Below, in pieces: positions 55,442-64,000 of a stretch of DNA of 64,000 nucleotides. Made by a program: the position numbers and the translations under genes. Source of the DNA: Lysinibacillus sp. OF-1 (GTDB lineage Bacteria; Bacillota; Bacilli; Bacillales_A; Planococcaceae); NCBI RefSeq assembly GCF_028356935.1, contig NZ_CP102798.1:1488001-1552000 (forward strand). The letters are read 5' to 3'. Positions within the stretch are counted from its first letter, which is position 1, and each line of letters begins with the position of its first letter. The notes beneath the pieces are model-generated. The model did not search any database. It saw only the letters and a program-made list of their open reading frames with translations, and had not been told where the DNA came from.

Positions 55442-55483
55442 ACTTCTGATTGATTAGGTAAACAGGTAATCGTATTTTCTTTT

Positions 55484-55522
55484 ACGCAACCTTAGGGGCT
55501 TCCTCTAAGGTTGCGTTTTTTG
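55484..55522 (+). terminator. Intrinsic terminator after the SLH nucleotidase
   Basis: ACGCAACCTTAG / CTAAGGTTGCGT stem with six T. Confidence 0.9.
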
Positions 55523-55621
55523 TATGGATGAAGTGGCTCACCGAAGGAGGAGAAAGGATGCCGTAAAGACAAATCTATGATAAAATTCAACTTATCTAAT
55601 GTGAACTGTGAGTTGAGATGT

Positions 55622-58393
55622 ATGATGGAAAGTCAAAAATATGCAATTGTAGATTTGGAGACAACTGGTCATTCACCAGCAAATGGAGACCGGATGATTC
55701 AAATCGCGATTGTTATTATGAAAGATTGGGAAATTGAGCGTACCTATACGAAGTTCATTAATCCAGGAAAAACCATTCCATCTTTCATTCAAGATTTAAC
55801 GCATATCACGGATGAAGATGTTAAGGATGCCTTACCATTTGAGGCACATGCGGATTACATATATGAACTCTTAACTGATTGTGTGTTTGTCGCACATAAT
55901 GCAGATTTTGACTTATCCTTTTTACAAGCAGAATTTAAACGTGCCGGACTATTGAAGTGGCAGGGTAAAAAAATGGATACGGTGGAGCTAGCTAAAATTT
56001 TGTTTCCGATGTCCCTCAGCTTTAAGCTAGGGGATTTAGCAGCAGATTTAAATATCGAGCTAGCCAATGCACATCGAGCAGACGACGATGCTCTTGCTAC
56101 GGCAGAGCTATTCAAATATTGCTGGAAGGAGCTGTTAAATCTCCCACAGCTAACGCTAGAGCAGATGCACAAGCGTTCATTTCGCATGAAATCAAATATT
56201 GCTCAGCTTTTTTTCGAGGCATTACAAATTAAACGTCAGCATCTGACAGGTCATGAAAATGTGCATTATTACCGCAATTTTGCCATTTGTAATGGTCGTA
56301 ATCAGCATGAGAATGAATCACAAACGATGGACTATCCGCAAACGGTGGATGAAAAAAAGGCATTCATGGCAAAGGCACTCCCAAATTTTGAGGTAAGACC
56401 TGCACAATTTGAGATGATGGACACGATTTGGCAGGCATTACATGAACAAAAAGAGTGTGTGATTGAAGCTTCTACAGGTATTGGCAAAACCGCTGGCTAT
56501 TTACTTCCTGCGATTTTGTATGCACGAGCTGTCCATAAAAAGATAGCCATTAGCACCTATACTTCTCATCTACAGGAACAGCTTGTAGAGGAAGAGCTAC
56601 CTAAGATTGAAAAAATTCTTGGGACAAAAGTGAATTTATGTGTGCTAAAGGGAATGCAACATTACATTGATCTGGAACGCTTTGAGCAATGTATGGCCCA
56701 TGCTGATGAATCCTATGATGATACATTTACTATTTTACAAATACTTGTTTGGCTGACAAAAACAGAGACAGGTGTGTTAAGTGAGCTCAATGTTTCTGGT
56801 GGCGGCCAACTGTTTTTAGAGAAAATCCGCAAAATACCGAGTGACAAGCCTTCAAAGGGCTTTGATTTCTATGAACGAGCGTTAAAGAATAGCACTGTTG
56901 CGGACTGTATTGTGACGAATCATGCCATGGTATTGAGCGATTTAGTGCGTCAAACACCGCTCTTTACACAAATTGATGGCTGGATTATGGATGAGGCACA
57001 TCAATTTATTCAGGCAGCAATGCAGCAAGATGAGGTTGTCTTCTCCTATACACAATGGAAGTATATTTTCGGCCAAATCGGCACGATGGAGGACAGTGCT
57101 TTATTTCAACAGTTTTGCCAGGCAGCAAAGAAAAAACAGCGAGTAGCTATGCAAAATTTACAGCGACTGGATGCACAATTTATCCGTCTACAACGAACAT
57201 TTGATGAAACAATTCAGCAAGCGATTCAAAAAATGCAACAGCAAGTTAAAGGGAAGCAAACTGGTAGTAAATGTACCTTGTTTTTAGAGGATGTTTCATT
57301 GGCGAAAGAGCCATTTGCACTAGTCAGTAAACTGACACAGCAATGGTTGGATCTAGCTAGTGGAATTACGCAGGCTTTCGAAAATAATATCGAGCAATTA
57401 GATAAAAATGACCTTTTTGTATTGTCTGAATGGCAGTATTGGATTCGAGAAGTGAAAATAAAAATTGCAGAATGGGAAGATATTTTTCTCTCCCCGCAGG
57501 ACGGCAATTCTGTTTGGTTAGAATTTGATGTACGAAGTGTTCCAGGCAGTCTCCATGTCTTTAAAAAGCCCGTCAATGTCACACCAATTATTGAACAAGT
57601 GTTAGCACCTCTACGTCAGCAAGCAAGTATTGTTTGGACATCAGGTACATTAACGGTACCTGGCAATGAACGTTTTATTACACGTCAGCTAGGCATCTCA
57701 AATGAAGTCAAAGTTATGAAACTACAAGCACCACCAGCCTATTATGCGGGCGCTAAGGCATTTATTGTAACTGATATGCCAGATATTCAGCATGTCAGCC
57801 AAGAAGAATACATTGAGGCTGTTGCCCATGCTATTACACGGACAGTTCGTATGACAGAGGGGCGTTGCTTTGTGCTCTTTACGGCACAGGATATGCTACG
57901 AAAAACGGTCGAGCTTATTCAAGATAGTGAGCTTTTAGATGACTATATGCTTTTTGCACAAGGTGTGACAGGCGGTAGCCGTATGCGCATTTTAAAATCA
58001 TTCCAAAAATTTAGCCATGCCGTGCTTTTTGGCACAAATAGCTTTTGGGAGGGTGTGGATGTGCCAGGGGATGCCCTTGCCTCTGTCATTGTCGTACGCC
58101 TACCATTTTCTTCACCAGAAGAGCCCGTCTTTAAAGCGAGAGCAAAGCATCTAACAGCTCAAGGCCGTAATTCCTTTACAGAGCTTTCCTTACCAGAGGC
58201 CATTATGCGCTTTAAGCAAGGCTTTGGTCGATTAATTCGTTCTTCACAAGATAAAGGTGCGTTCATTGTACTAGATCGTCGTATTACTAGTAAGTCCTAT
58301 GGAAAAGAGTTTATTAAGGCATTACCGCCCATCGACGTAAGGAAATTACAGCTACCCGAATTGTTAAAAGAACTAAATCATTGGCAAAAATAA
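55622..58393 (+). CDS. dinG: DinG-family exonuclease/helicase
   Basis: About 923 residues. The N-terminal DEDD exonuclease domain has VDLETTGHS, FVAHNADFDLSFL and AHRADDDALAT. The XPD-like helicase part has Walker A EASTGIGKTAGYLLP, the DEAH box and a C-terminal QGFGRLIRSSQD motif. No four-cysteine Fe-S cluster is visible between motifs, as in other Firmicute DinG proteins with the exonuclease fusion. Start uncertain: ATGs at 55622 and 55625 fit the family N-terminus, ATG at 55577 gives an extra 15 residues. Position after panD is as in B. subtilis, with the nucleotidase gene inserted. Confidence 0.93.
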   Translation: MMESQKYAIVDLETTGHSPANGDRMIQIAIVIMKDWEIERTYTKFINPGKTIPSFIQDLTHITDEDVKDALPFEAHADYIYELLTDCVFVAHNADFDLSFLQAEFKRAGLLKWQGKKMDTVELAKILFPMSLSFKLGDLAADLNIELANAHRADDDALATAELFKYCWKELLNLPQLTLEQMHKRSFRMKSNIAQLFFEALQIKRQHLTGHENVHYYRNFAICNGRNQHENESQTMDYPQTVDEKKAFMAKALPNFEVRPAQFEMMDTIWQALHEQKECVIEASTGIGKTAGYLLPAILYARAVHKKIAISTYTSHLQEQLVEEELPKIEKILGTKVNLCVLKGMQHYIDLERFEQCMAHADESYDDTFTILQILVWLTKTETGVLSELNVSGGGQLFLEKIRKIPSDKPSKGFDFYERALKNSTVADCIVTNHAMVLSDLVRQTPLFTQIDGWIMDEAHQFIQAAMQQDEVVFSYTQWKYIFGQIGTMEDSALFQQFCQAAKKKQRVAMQNLQRLDAQFIRLQRTFDETIQQAIQKMQQQVKGKQTGSKCTLFLEDVSLAKEPFALVSKLTQQWLDLASGITQAFENNIEQLDKNDLFVLSEWQYWIREVKIKIAEWEDIFLSPQDGNSVWLEFDVRSVPGSLHVFKKPVNVTPIIEQVLAPLRQQASIVWTSGTLTVPGNERFITRQLGISNEVKVMKLQAPPAYYAGAKAFIVTDMPDIQHVSQEEYIEAVAHAITRTVRMTEGRCFVLFTAQDMLRKTVELIQDSELLDDYMLFAQGVTGGSRMRILKSFQKFSHAVLFGTNSFWEGVDVPGDALASVIVVRLPFSSPEEPVFKARAKHLTAQGRNSFTELSLPEAIMRFKQGFGRLIRSSQDKGAFIVLDRRITSKSYGKEFIKALPPIDVRKLQLPELLKELNHWQK

Positions 58394-58397
58394 CAGT

Positions 58398-58430
58398 AAC
58401 CCCTTTTAGCATAAGCTAGAAGGGGTTTTA
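58398..58430 (+). terminator. Intrinsic terminator after dinG
   Basis: AACCCCTT pairs with AAGGGGTT, inner TAGC/GCTA adds pairs; TTTTA follows. Confidence 0.8.
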
Positions 58431-58564
58431 CTATTGTATTGAGGGGTTTGATAATATTATTTTGCTATCATAATCACTGTTGCTTATTTTTATTTTACAC
58501 ATAAAAAAAGGTTGGCGTTTCGAACAATCTCAGTAATATAGTTCATGACGATTTCCGTTGCTTG

Positions 58565-58684
58565 TTGAACATCTTAGCCATTATTGGGTTTATTACAGTG
58601 GTCATTTGGCAACGTGTAACGAAAGAAAAACGACAAGAGATTGCCTTCCAGCGTAAGCATGCAAAGGAACAGGTGCTTACTTAA
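58565..58684 (+). pseudogene. C-terminal remnant of a membrane transporter-like gene
   Basis: In the 465-bp gap between dinG and the next gene, one frame reads a short hydrophobic segment (LAIIGFITVVIWQRVTKEKR) and a basic tail before a TAA. No ribosome site or ATG is present and an in-frame stop lies at about 58503. It resembles the last helix and tail of a multi-helix transporter. Low-confidence remnant; the minus-strand frame overlapping it is not convincing. Confidence 0.35.
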
Positions 58685-58710
58685 TGTAGTTTGATTTGAA
58701 ATAACATGAA

Positions 58711-58751
58711 AAGACGTCAGGACAAAGCGATTGTTTTGGACGTCTTTTTTG
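58711..58751 (+). terminator. Intrinsic terminator
   Basis: AAGACGTC pairs with GACGTCTT with a loop of about 20 nt, followed by six T. It terminates the remnant at 58565-58684. Confidence 0.7.
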
Positions 58752-58858
58752 TATGCTCCTATTGCGTCCAACAAGACCATAATAGCAAGATTGAGGACGA
58801 AATAAGTGGAGAATTCCTGATAATATGAGGTCAATCAAACAGTATGGAGGCTTTCGCT

Positions 58859-59626
58859 ATGTCAAAAATTCAGGAATTCAATGATTTACATTGTGCACAA
58901 GAGCTGTTGTTTTTAGGAAATGCTTGGGATGTATTATCGGCATTAGCATTAGAAAAAGCAGGTTTTCAGGCGATTGGCACAACTAGCTGGGGTATAGCGA
59001 ATTCATTAGGCTATGCTGACGGTGAATGGATAGACTTTCAACACCATCTAAATATTATTCAAGCTATTGCAGAGCAGGTGAACATCCCCGTATCTGCGGA
59101 TATTGAAGCGGGGTATGGTCATGATGAACAAAGTATTATCGACAATGTGTTAAGAACAGCAGATGTTGGAGTAGCAGGAATTAACATCGAGGATTCCTTT
59201 AAAAAGCAAACTGGATTAAGAAATATAACAAAACACTGTCACCTGCTAGCAAATATGAGGGCAAGGCTAGATAATCATGGCTATAAAGATTTCTTTATTA
59301 ATGCAAGAACAGATACGTATTTGCTGCTAATGCATCCGTTCGAGGAAACCATGATGAGAGCACAAGCTTATAGCGAGAGCGGAGCAAGTGGGGTCTTTAT
59401 CCCAGGCTTAATAGATGTCAATGAAATAAGTGCTATCACAAGCAATGTGGATGCACCCATCAATCTTCTTTCTTTACCAGGATTAACAAATTGCCAACTA
59501 TTAAAAGAATTAGGGGTAAGGCGTTTGAGCTTTGGCAATGCACTTTCAGATAAAATCATTGCCTATTTATCACAGCATGCTGCACAATTAGTAAAAGACC
59601 AAGATACTTCTTCTTTATATGTGTAA
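58859..59626 (+). CDS. Isocitrate lyase / PEP mutase superfamily protein
   Basis: 255 residues, TIM-barrel ICL/PEPM family. The metal-binding segment SADIEAGYGHD, and INARTDTYLL and IEDSF are the expected conserved pieces; the ICL KKCGH catalytic Cys loop is absent, replaced by a shorter form (KKQTGL). Members include phosphonomutases, oxaloacetate hydrolases and carboxy-lyases; the substrate cannot be told. ATG at 58859 follows GGAGG; an upstream ATG at 58844 contains that site. It heads the Ada-AlkA-Ogt operon (26-bp gap), an unexpected partner. Confidence 0.82.
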   Translation: MSKIQEFNDLHCAQELLFLGNAWDVLSALALEKAGFQAIGTTSWGIANSLGYADGEWIDFQHHLNIIQAIAEQVNIPVSADIEAGYGHDEQSIIDNVLRTADVGVAGINIEDSFKKQTGLRNITKHCHLLANMRARLDNHGYKDFFINARTDTYLLLMHPFEETMMRAQAYSESGASGVFIPGLIDVNEISAITSNVDAPINLLSLPGLTNCQLLKELGVRRLSFGNALSDKIIAYLSQHAAQLVKDQDTSSLYV

Positions 59627-59651
59627 TCTATGAAATCGAGGTGGTTCATTC

Positions 59652-60209
59652 GTGGACAATCCAATCAATTTATCCTTTGAGGAAAAGTGGGAAAAAATCA
59701 TAGCATGTGATCAAACCTATGATGGGCTATTTTATACGGCAGTTAAAACCACTAAAATATATTGCCGTCCTTCCTGTAAATCAAGAAAACCGAAAAAGGT
59801 GAATGTTGAATTTTATGAAGATATTCAAGAAGTAGAAGCAGCCGGGTATCGTGCATGTAAACGTTGTCAGCCTGAAATCGAACATTCACCACATACCCAA
59901 TTGATTAAAAATATTACAGCATTTATCATCAACGAGTATAAACAAAAGCTGACATTACAGGATATGGCGGCGCATGTCGGCATCAGTCCATTTCATCTTG
60001 AACGATTATTTAAACAAGAAACAGAAGAGACTCCCAGAACATATCTAGAAAAAATAAGAATTGATAAAGCTGCCCACTTATTAAAGCATACAGATGCTAC
60101 AAATTTAGAAATTTGCTATGAAGTAGGATTTCAAAGTCCATCCAATTTTTATAAAGTTTTTCGACGGTTGAAAAATTGTTCACCTACACAATATCGACAC
60201 CTTTCATAG
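59652..60209 (+). CDS. adaA: AdaA methylphosphotriester-DNA methyltransferase / AraC-type activator
   Basis: 185 residues. The N-terminal Ada zinc domain has Cys38, Cys42, Cys69 and Cys72 (YCRPSC ... CKRC); Cys38 is the methyl acceptor. The C-terminal AraC HTH is intact (LTLQDMAAHVGISPFHLERLFK; NLEICYEVGFQSPSNFYKVFRR). It takes methyl groups from phosphotriesters and then activates alkylation-repair genes. Start GTG at 59652 after GAGGTGG. It precedes alkA and ogt in one operon. Confidence 0.93.
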   Translation: MDNPINLSFEEKWEKIIACDQTYDGLFYTAVKTTKIYCRPSCKSRKPKKVNVEFYEDIQEVEAAGYRACKRCQPEIEHSPHTQLIKNITAFIINEYKQKLTLQDMAAHVGISPFHLERLFKQETEETPRTYLEKIRIDKAAHLLKHTDATNLEICYEVGFQSPSNFYKVFRRLKNCSPTQYRHLS

Positions 60210-60223
60210 AAAGGAGACCTATT

Positions 60224-61138
60224 ATGAATTGGATAAATGCCGATTGTTATGTAGTCATCGAACCACCAAAAGAATTCAATTATATGGAATGTTTGCTGTT
60301 CTTAAAGCGCTCCAATCAAGAAAATTTGCATCATATAAAAAAGGACACACTCTTCAAATTATTAAAGATAAATGAACGGCTTATTTTATGTACCGTCACC
60401 GAGCAAGACAATAAAATAAAAGTATCCTTTCTGATGAATCAGCCAGCTGTCCATGAACGAGCAATCATCGTACAATATATAACAGAGTGGTTTGATTTAA
60501 ACAGGAACTTGCAGGACTATTACCAGATGGCTGAACAGGATCCCATCTTATGTTCACTTACGAAAAAATATAGTGGATTACGTTTAATCGGAATTCCTGA
60601 TTTATTTGAAGCACTGGTGTGGGCTATTATTGGACAACAAATCAATTTAACATTCGCTTATACGTTAAAAAAACGATTTGTAGAACATTTTGGAGAGCAT
60701 GTTCACTTTAAGGGACAAAGCTACTGGCTCTTTCCGACACCAGAAAAAATAGCAGCCATTCAGGTAGAGGACTTGAGAAGCCTTCAATTTACATTGAGGA
60801 AATCAGAGTACATTATTGATATTGCGAAAAGTATAGCAAATGGTCAATTGACAAAAGGTTTATTGCGTCAAAAAGACGGCTACGAGGACATGAAACAAAG
60901 TTTAATGGCTATTCGAGGCATTGGTGCATGGACAGCCGACTATGTGTTGATGAAATGTTTACAAGAGCCATCTGCTTTCCCTATTGCAGATGTTGGATTG
61001 CATAATGCAATAAAAACACAATTAGCATTAGAGCGAAAACCAACGCTTGAGGAAATTCATCACTATGCGAAACATTGGCAAGGCTGGCAAGCTTATGCCA
61101 CCTTTTATTTATGGAGGTCACTATATGAAACGGTATAA
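60224..61138 (+). CDS. alkA: DNA-3-methyladenine glycosylase II (AlkA-like)
   Basis: 304 residues. The HhH-GPD fold is clear: WAIIGQQINLTFAY, the hairpin LMAIRGIGAWTADYVLM and the catalytic Asp in FPIADVGLHNAI. It excises alkylated purines. ATG at 60224 follows AAAGGAGACC; the frame extends upstream to 60176 into adaA without similarity. Overlaps ogt by 14 bp. Confidence 0.9.
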   Translation: MNWINADCYVVIEPPKEFNYMECLLFLKRSNQENLHHIKKDTLFKLLKINERLILCTVTEQDNKIKVSFLMNQPAVHERAIIVQYITEWFDLNRNLQDYYQMAEQDPILCSLTKKYSGLRLIGIPDLFEALVWAIIGQQINLTFAYTLKKRFVEHFGEHVHFKGQSYWLFPTPEKIAAIQVEDLRSLQFTLRKSEYIIDIAKSIANGQLTKGLLRQKDGYEDMKQSLMAIRGIGAWTADYVLMKCLQEPSAFPIADVGLHNAIKTQLALERKPTLEEIHHYAKHWQGWQAYATFYLWRSLYETV

Positions 61139-61610
61139 ATTAGATTACAAATCGCCCATTGGAATTATTGAAATCGAAGGTAGTGAAACAGCTATTGATG
61201 GGATTAATTTTGCAGAGCGAGGGGAGATTGTCAATGTCCCTCAACGAGATACTCCTCAAGTGCTACTAACATGTGCTAAGCAATTGCATGAGTATTTTAT
61301 TGGTGAACGTCATGCATTTTCATTTCCCTACACCTTTAAAGGTACTGATTTTCAGCAAGCAGTTTGGCATGCCTTACCTAGTATAGGCTATGGTGAAACA
61401 GCTTCTTATAAAGATATTGCAATGGCCATTAACAATGAAAAAGCTGTAAGAGCTGTCGGTAGTGCCAATGGCAAAAATAATATAAGCATTGTTGTTCCTT
61501 GCCATCGAATTATTGGCTCCAATGGAACGTTGACAGGGTATGGTGGCGGGATGTGGCGCAAAGAATGGCTACTTCAGCATGAGCAAACCTATAAAAATCC
61601 ATCCAAGTAA
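61125..61610 (+). CDS. ogt: Methylated-DNA-protein-cysteine methyltransferase
   Basis: 161 residues. The active-site motif VVPCHRIIG (acceptor Cys) and GTDFQQAVWHALPSIGYGETASY are conserved. It repairs O6-methylguanine by suicidal transfer. ATG at 61125 follows GGAGG, inside the end of alkA. Equivalent to B. subtilis adaB or ogt. Confidence 0.93.
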   Translation: MKRYKLDYKSPIGIIEIEGSETAIDGINFAERGEIVNVPQRDTPQVLLTCAKQLHEYFIGERHAFSFPYTFKGTDFQQAVWHALPSIGYGETASYKDIAMAINNEKAVRAVGSANGKNNISIVVPCHRIIGSNGTLTGYGGGMWRKEWLLQHEQTYKNPSK

Positions 61611-61808
61611 TGTTCGTTCATCGTCGTACCTTTCTTTGTGATAATAGCATCACTGCAATTCCATGCTGTATAAAAAAGTAGTTATTGCAAAAAATAAGAC
61701 CGTCAAAATGGCGGTTTTAATGACTAGTCTTTGTCATTTTATCGCTTCTTATGACATCTCCCTGCTAAAAATTCAGCTTGGAGTAAAGACGATAAAGGAG
61801 GTGTACGC

Positions 61809-62138
61809 ATGAGCGTGCTTTATAGAATTGCCTTAGTATTAGTCATTATAGGTGCAATCAACTGGGGACTCATTGGATTCTTTAGATTTGATTTAGTTGC
61901 TTATTTGTTTGGTGGACAAACTGCGGTCTTATCTCGATGGATATATGCCCTTGTTGGACTTGCGGGTCTAATCACCATACCAATTCTTGTGAAGCGATTT
62001 GAAGACGAGGATGATGTAGATACATTCACTCGTATGGACAGAAATCCTAGCTATGGCATGGAGGCTGGGGAGGAAGCGGATTTCACTGAAGTAACAAAGA
62101 CAGAAGTGAAAAAAGTGGAGAAAAAAGAGAACGACTAA
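61809..62138 (+). CDS. DUF378 membrane protein with charged tail
   Basis: 109 residues. Two transmembrane helices (IALVLVIIGAINWGLIGFF; WIYALVGLAGLITIPIL) make up the DUF378 domain with its INWGLIG motif; a long acidic/Lys C-terminal tail follows, beyond the usual family length. Function unknown. AAAGGAGGTG precedes the ATG. Confidence 0.8.
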   Translation: MSVLYRIALVLVIIGAINWGLIGFFRFDLVAYLFGGQTAVLSRWIYALVGLAGLITIPILVKRFEDEDDVDTFTRMDRNPSYGMEAGEEADFTEVTKTEVKKVEKKEND

Positions 62139-62146
62139 TCAATCTG

Positions 62147-62184
62147 CAAAAACTGGTGACCCAATTTGGTTCGTCAGTTTTTTT
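62147..62184 (+). terminator. Intrinsic terminator after the DUF378 gene
   Basis: AAAAACTG pairs with CAGTTTTT, inner pairs with one mismatch; seven T at the end. The sequence between it and the minus-strand dehydrogenase end (62246) has no feature. Confidence 0.7.
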
Positions 62185-62245
62185 AATAGAGCAAAAACAT
62201 TCGCATGGCTCCTTTAAGAAGCAACACGAATGTTTATTTTAGTGA

Positions 62246-63766
62246 TTAGTCTTGATTACTCGGAAAAGCAAAGGATGAGGTTACATCATTTCCTTGTTCC
62301 ACCCATCTTTCTGATATGGTTTTCGTTTTTGTGAAGAAACGTACTTGGTCAGGGCCAAACATATGCCCTTCACCGAATCTTGAACGTTTCCAGCCACCGA
62401 AATTGTGATAGCCTACTGGAATAGGAATGGGCACGTTGACACCTACCATTCCAACTTCAATTTCAGTGGTAAATTTCCGAGCAGCCGCACCATTGTTTGT
62501 AAAGATTGTCACACCATTCCCTAATTCATGGGCATTAATAAGAGCAATTGCCTCATCCAATGTAGCTACTCGAACAATATTCCGTGCAGGTCCAAATACT
62601 TCTTGCTCATAAATTTCCATCCCAGGCTTTACGTGATCGAGTAGGGTAGGACCCAAGTAGAAACCATTCGATTGCTTGGCGATATTAGGATTTCTTCCAT
62701 CACAGACAATTGTAGCACCTTCTTCCACGCTACGATCGATAAAACCAATAATGGCATCCTTGGACTGCTGTGTAATAACTGGTCCAAAATCGACTTCGGA
62801 GTCTGTATACGGACCCACTTTTAATTTGGCAATTTTATCAGCAAGAATACTGACTAATTTATTGGCTGTATCCTCACCTACAGGAATAATAGTTGAAATC
62901 GCCATACAACGCTGAGAGGCAGCTCCAAAGGCAGCACCTAGAAAGGCATTGGCAACGTGCTCTAAGTCAGCATCTGGCATAACCACCATATTATTTTTAC
63001 CACCACCTAACGCTGTCACACGTTTCCCATGTTTAGAGGCTGTGGCATAAATAGCTTCTGCGACGGGTGTAGAGCCGACAAAGGAAATTGCTTCAATGGC
63101 TGGGTTGCATAACAGCTCATTGACAGCCTCTTTATCGCCATTAATGACAGTCCAGACACCATCTGGTAAACCAGCTTCTTTCCATAGCTCTGATAAAAAT
63201 AGAGCGGAGCAAGGAACACGCTCTGATGGCTTTAAAATCACACAATTTCCTACGGCTATCGCCATGCTTGTAATGGCTAGTGGAACCATGGCAGGGAAAT
63301 TAAATGGCGAGATAGCCGCCACTACGCCTAATGGTACTTTCATCGAATAGGCATTGATATGACCACCTACATTAACGGAATATTCACCTTTTAGTAGATG
63401 TGGGGCATTAATAGCTAAATCTACTGACTCTAAACCTCGTGTAATTTCGCCTTTTGCATCCTCCATTGTTTTGCCACTTTCAGTACAGATCATATCGATT
63501 AACTCATCCATATTTTCTGTTAATAGTTGGCGAAACTTTAGGACGATTTCTGCTCGTTTCCCAATAGATAAAGCACGCCAAGCTGGGAAGGCAGCTTTGG
63601 CAGCAGTAATCGCTTCCTGCACCTCCGCTGTTGTTGCTAAAGGAACACGAGCGATGACAGTGCCAGTACTTGGGTTGTAAACATCTGATAACTGGCCACT
63701 TTTCCCTAAAATCGTTTGTCCATTGATAAAATGACCTAGCTCTTTTATGTCAGTATTCGTTACCAT
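62246..63766 (-). CDS. mmsA: CoA-acylating methylmalonate/malonate-semialdehyde dehydrogenase
   Basis: 506 residues. ALDH fold with SPFNFPAMVPLAI, ALGGGKNNMVVMPDADLE, and the catalytic Cys in QRCMAIS, the pattern typical of MmsA/IolA rather than ordinary ALDHs. It converts (methyl)malonate semialdehyde to acetyl/propionyl-CoA and CO2. The start is ATG at 63766 after AGGAGGAATGG. The upstream class III aminotransferase suggests beta-alanine or beta-aminoisobutyrate breakdown. Confidence 0.92.
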   Translation of the reverse strand: MVTNTDIKELGHFINGQTILGKSGQLSDVYNPSTGTVIARVPLATTAEVQEAITAAKAAFPAWRALSIGKRAEIVLKFRQLLTENMDELIDMICTESGKTMEDAKGEITRGLESVDLAINAPHLLKGEYSVNVGGHINAYSMKVPLGVVAAISPFNFPAMVPLAITSMAIAVGNCVILKPSERVPCSALFLSELWKEAGLPDGVWTVINGDKEAVNELLCNPAIEAISFVGSTPVAEAIYATASKHGKRVTALGGGKNNMVVMPDADLEHVANAFLGAAFGAASQRCMAISTIIPVGEDTANKLVSILADKIAKLKVGPYTDSEVDFGPVITQQSKDAIIGFIDRSVEEGATIVCDGRNPNIAKQSNGFYLGPTLLDHVKPGMEIYEQEVFGPARNIVRVATLDEAIALINAHELGNGVTIFTNNGAAARKFTTEIEVGMVGVNVPIPIPVGYHNFGGWKRSRFGEGHMFGPDQVRFFTKTKTISERWVEQGNDVTSSFAFPSNQD

Positions 63767-63779
63767 CTAGCCATTCCTC

Positions 63780-64000
63780 CTACAGTTTAATAGATTGTAA
63801 TGCCTGCACAAATTTTTCAATAATAAAATCTTTCTCATCTGAGGAGATAATCAGTGGCGGAGATAATGTCAATACATTATTGAAACCTGCAACGGTTACA
63901 CCATTTTTCCCAATGATTAATCCGAGTTCCTTACATTGCGCAATCACTTTGTTTACAAGCGTAACATCGAGTGGTGTTTTGCTGTCTTTATCTTGAACAA
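63780..64000 (-). CDS. Class III (omega-amino acid) aminotransferase, C-terminal part
   Basis: Only the last 72 codons or so are in the window; the start is beyond 64000. The tail (CKELGLIIGKNG, LTLSPPLIISSDEKDFIIEKF) is typical of class III PLP transaminases (omega-amino acid:pyruvate type). Its stop lies 13 bp before the mmsA start, so the two genes are cotranscribed. Together they would turn beta-alanine to malonate semialdehyde to acetyl-CoA. Confidence 0.8.
   Translation of the reverse strand, partial: VQDKDSKTPLDVTLVNKVIAQCKELGLIIGKNGVTVAGFNNVLTLSPPLIISSDEKDFIIEKFVQALQSIKL

Noticed and set aside
58574..58834. Minus-strand frame of 86 codons before the ICL-family gene
   Set aside because: It spans a terminator and the antisense of the plus-strand remnant; composition is not protein-like and no ribosome site was found.

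Overview
The window comes from a low-GC, spore-forming member of the Bacillales. Gene content (spoIVA, sleB-ypeB, prsW, bacillithiol genes, menaquinone enzymes, an S-layer-homology protein) and gene order follow the Bacillus subtilis ypb-to-dinG chromosome segment. Differences from B. subtilis, together with the SLH-anchored nucleotidase, suggest a Lysinibacillus-like Planococcaceae/Caryophanaceae species. The genus is an inference from gene order and protein character; no database search was possible.

Layout. 1-7.1 kb: RecQ-family helicase tail, LysM membrane protein, phosphoesterase, bacillithiol-disulfide reductase YpdA, then an unusual pair (divergent PlsY-like acyltransferase plus a GNAT/class-V aminotransferase fusion), AnsA on the minus strand, and PrsW. 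7.2-12.1 kb: sleB-ypeB germination pair, PilZ protein, cmk, S1-domain protein. 12.1-12.9 kb: a non-coding tandem array of 40/42-bp units with a 206-bp higher-order period. 13-23 kb: der, gpsA, yphE/yphF-like genes, spoIVA, hbs, folE-mtrB, hepS-menG-hepT-ndk. 22.9-24.6 kb: a small insertion bounded by a 133-bp duplication of the ndk 3' end, holding an integrase remnant and one membrane-anchored protein. 24.8-28.5 kb: thiolase, SDR dehydrogenase and acyl-CoA ligase. 29-36.3 kb: cheR and the aromatic supraoperon aroC-aroB-aroH-hisC-tyrA-aroA, without the trp genes that sit between aroH and hisC in B. subtilis. 36.4-41 kb: ypiA-ypiB-ypiF and the menaquinol:cytochrome c reductase qcrABC. 41.3-48.8 kb: ypjA, Zn peptidase, YitT-family protein (minus), mazG-dapB-mgsA-bshA-cca, birA. 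48.8-50.6 kb (minus): PadR regulator, HAAS/DUF1700 protein and DUF4097 adhesin-like protein. 50.7-53.1 kb: panBCD behind a structured leader that looks like a transcription attenuator. 53.3-58.4 kb: SLH 5'-nucleotidase and DinG. 58.8-61.6 kb: an alkylation-repair operon (ICL/PEP-mutase family protein, AdaA, AlkA, Ogt). 61.8-64 kb: DUF378 protein, then on the minus strand a CoA-acylating semialdehyde dehydrogenase preceded by a class III aminotransferase.

Most genes are conserved housekeeping functions whose products cooperate: folE/mtrB, hepS/menG/hepT (menaquinone) feeding qcrABC; aro genes; ypdA and bshA (bacillithiol); cca, birA and panBCD. The least explained parts are the PlsY-like/GNAT-aminotransferase pair, the tandem array, the ndk insertion and the panB leader. 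Start codons were revised in many genes to agree with the best ribosome-binding site; the reasons are given per gene. No rRNA, tRNA, complete IS element or CRISPR array was seen.
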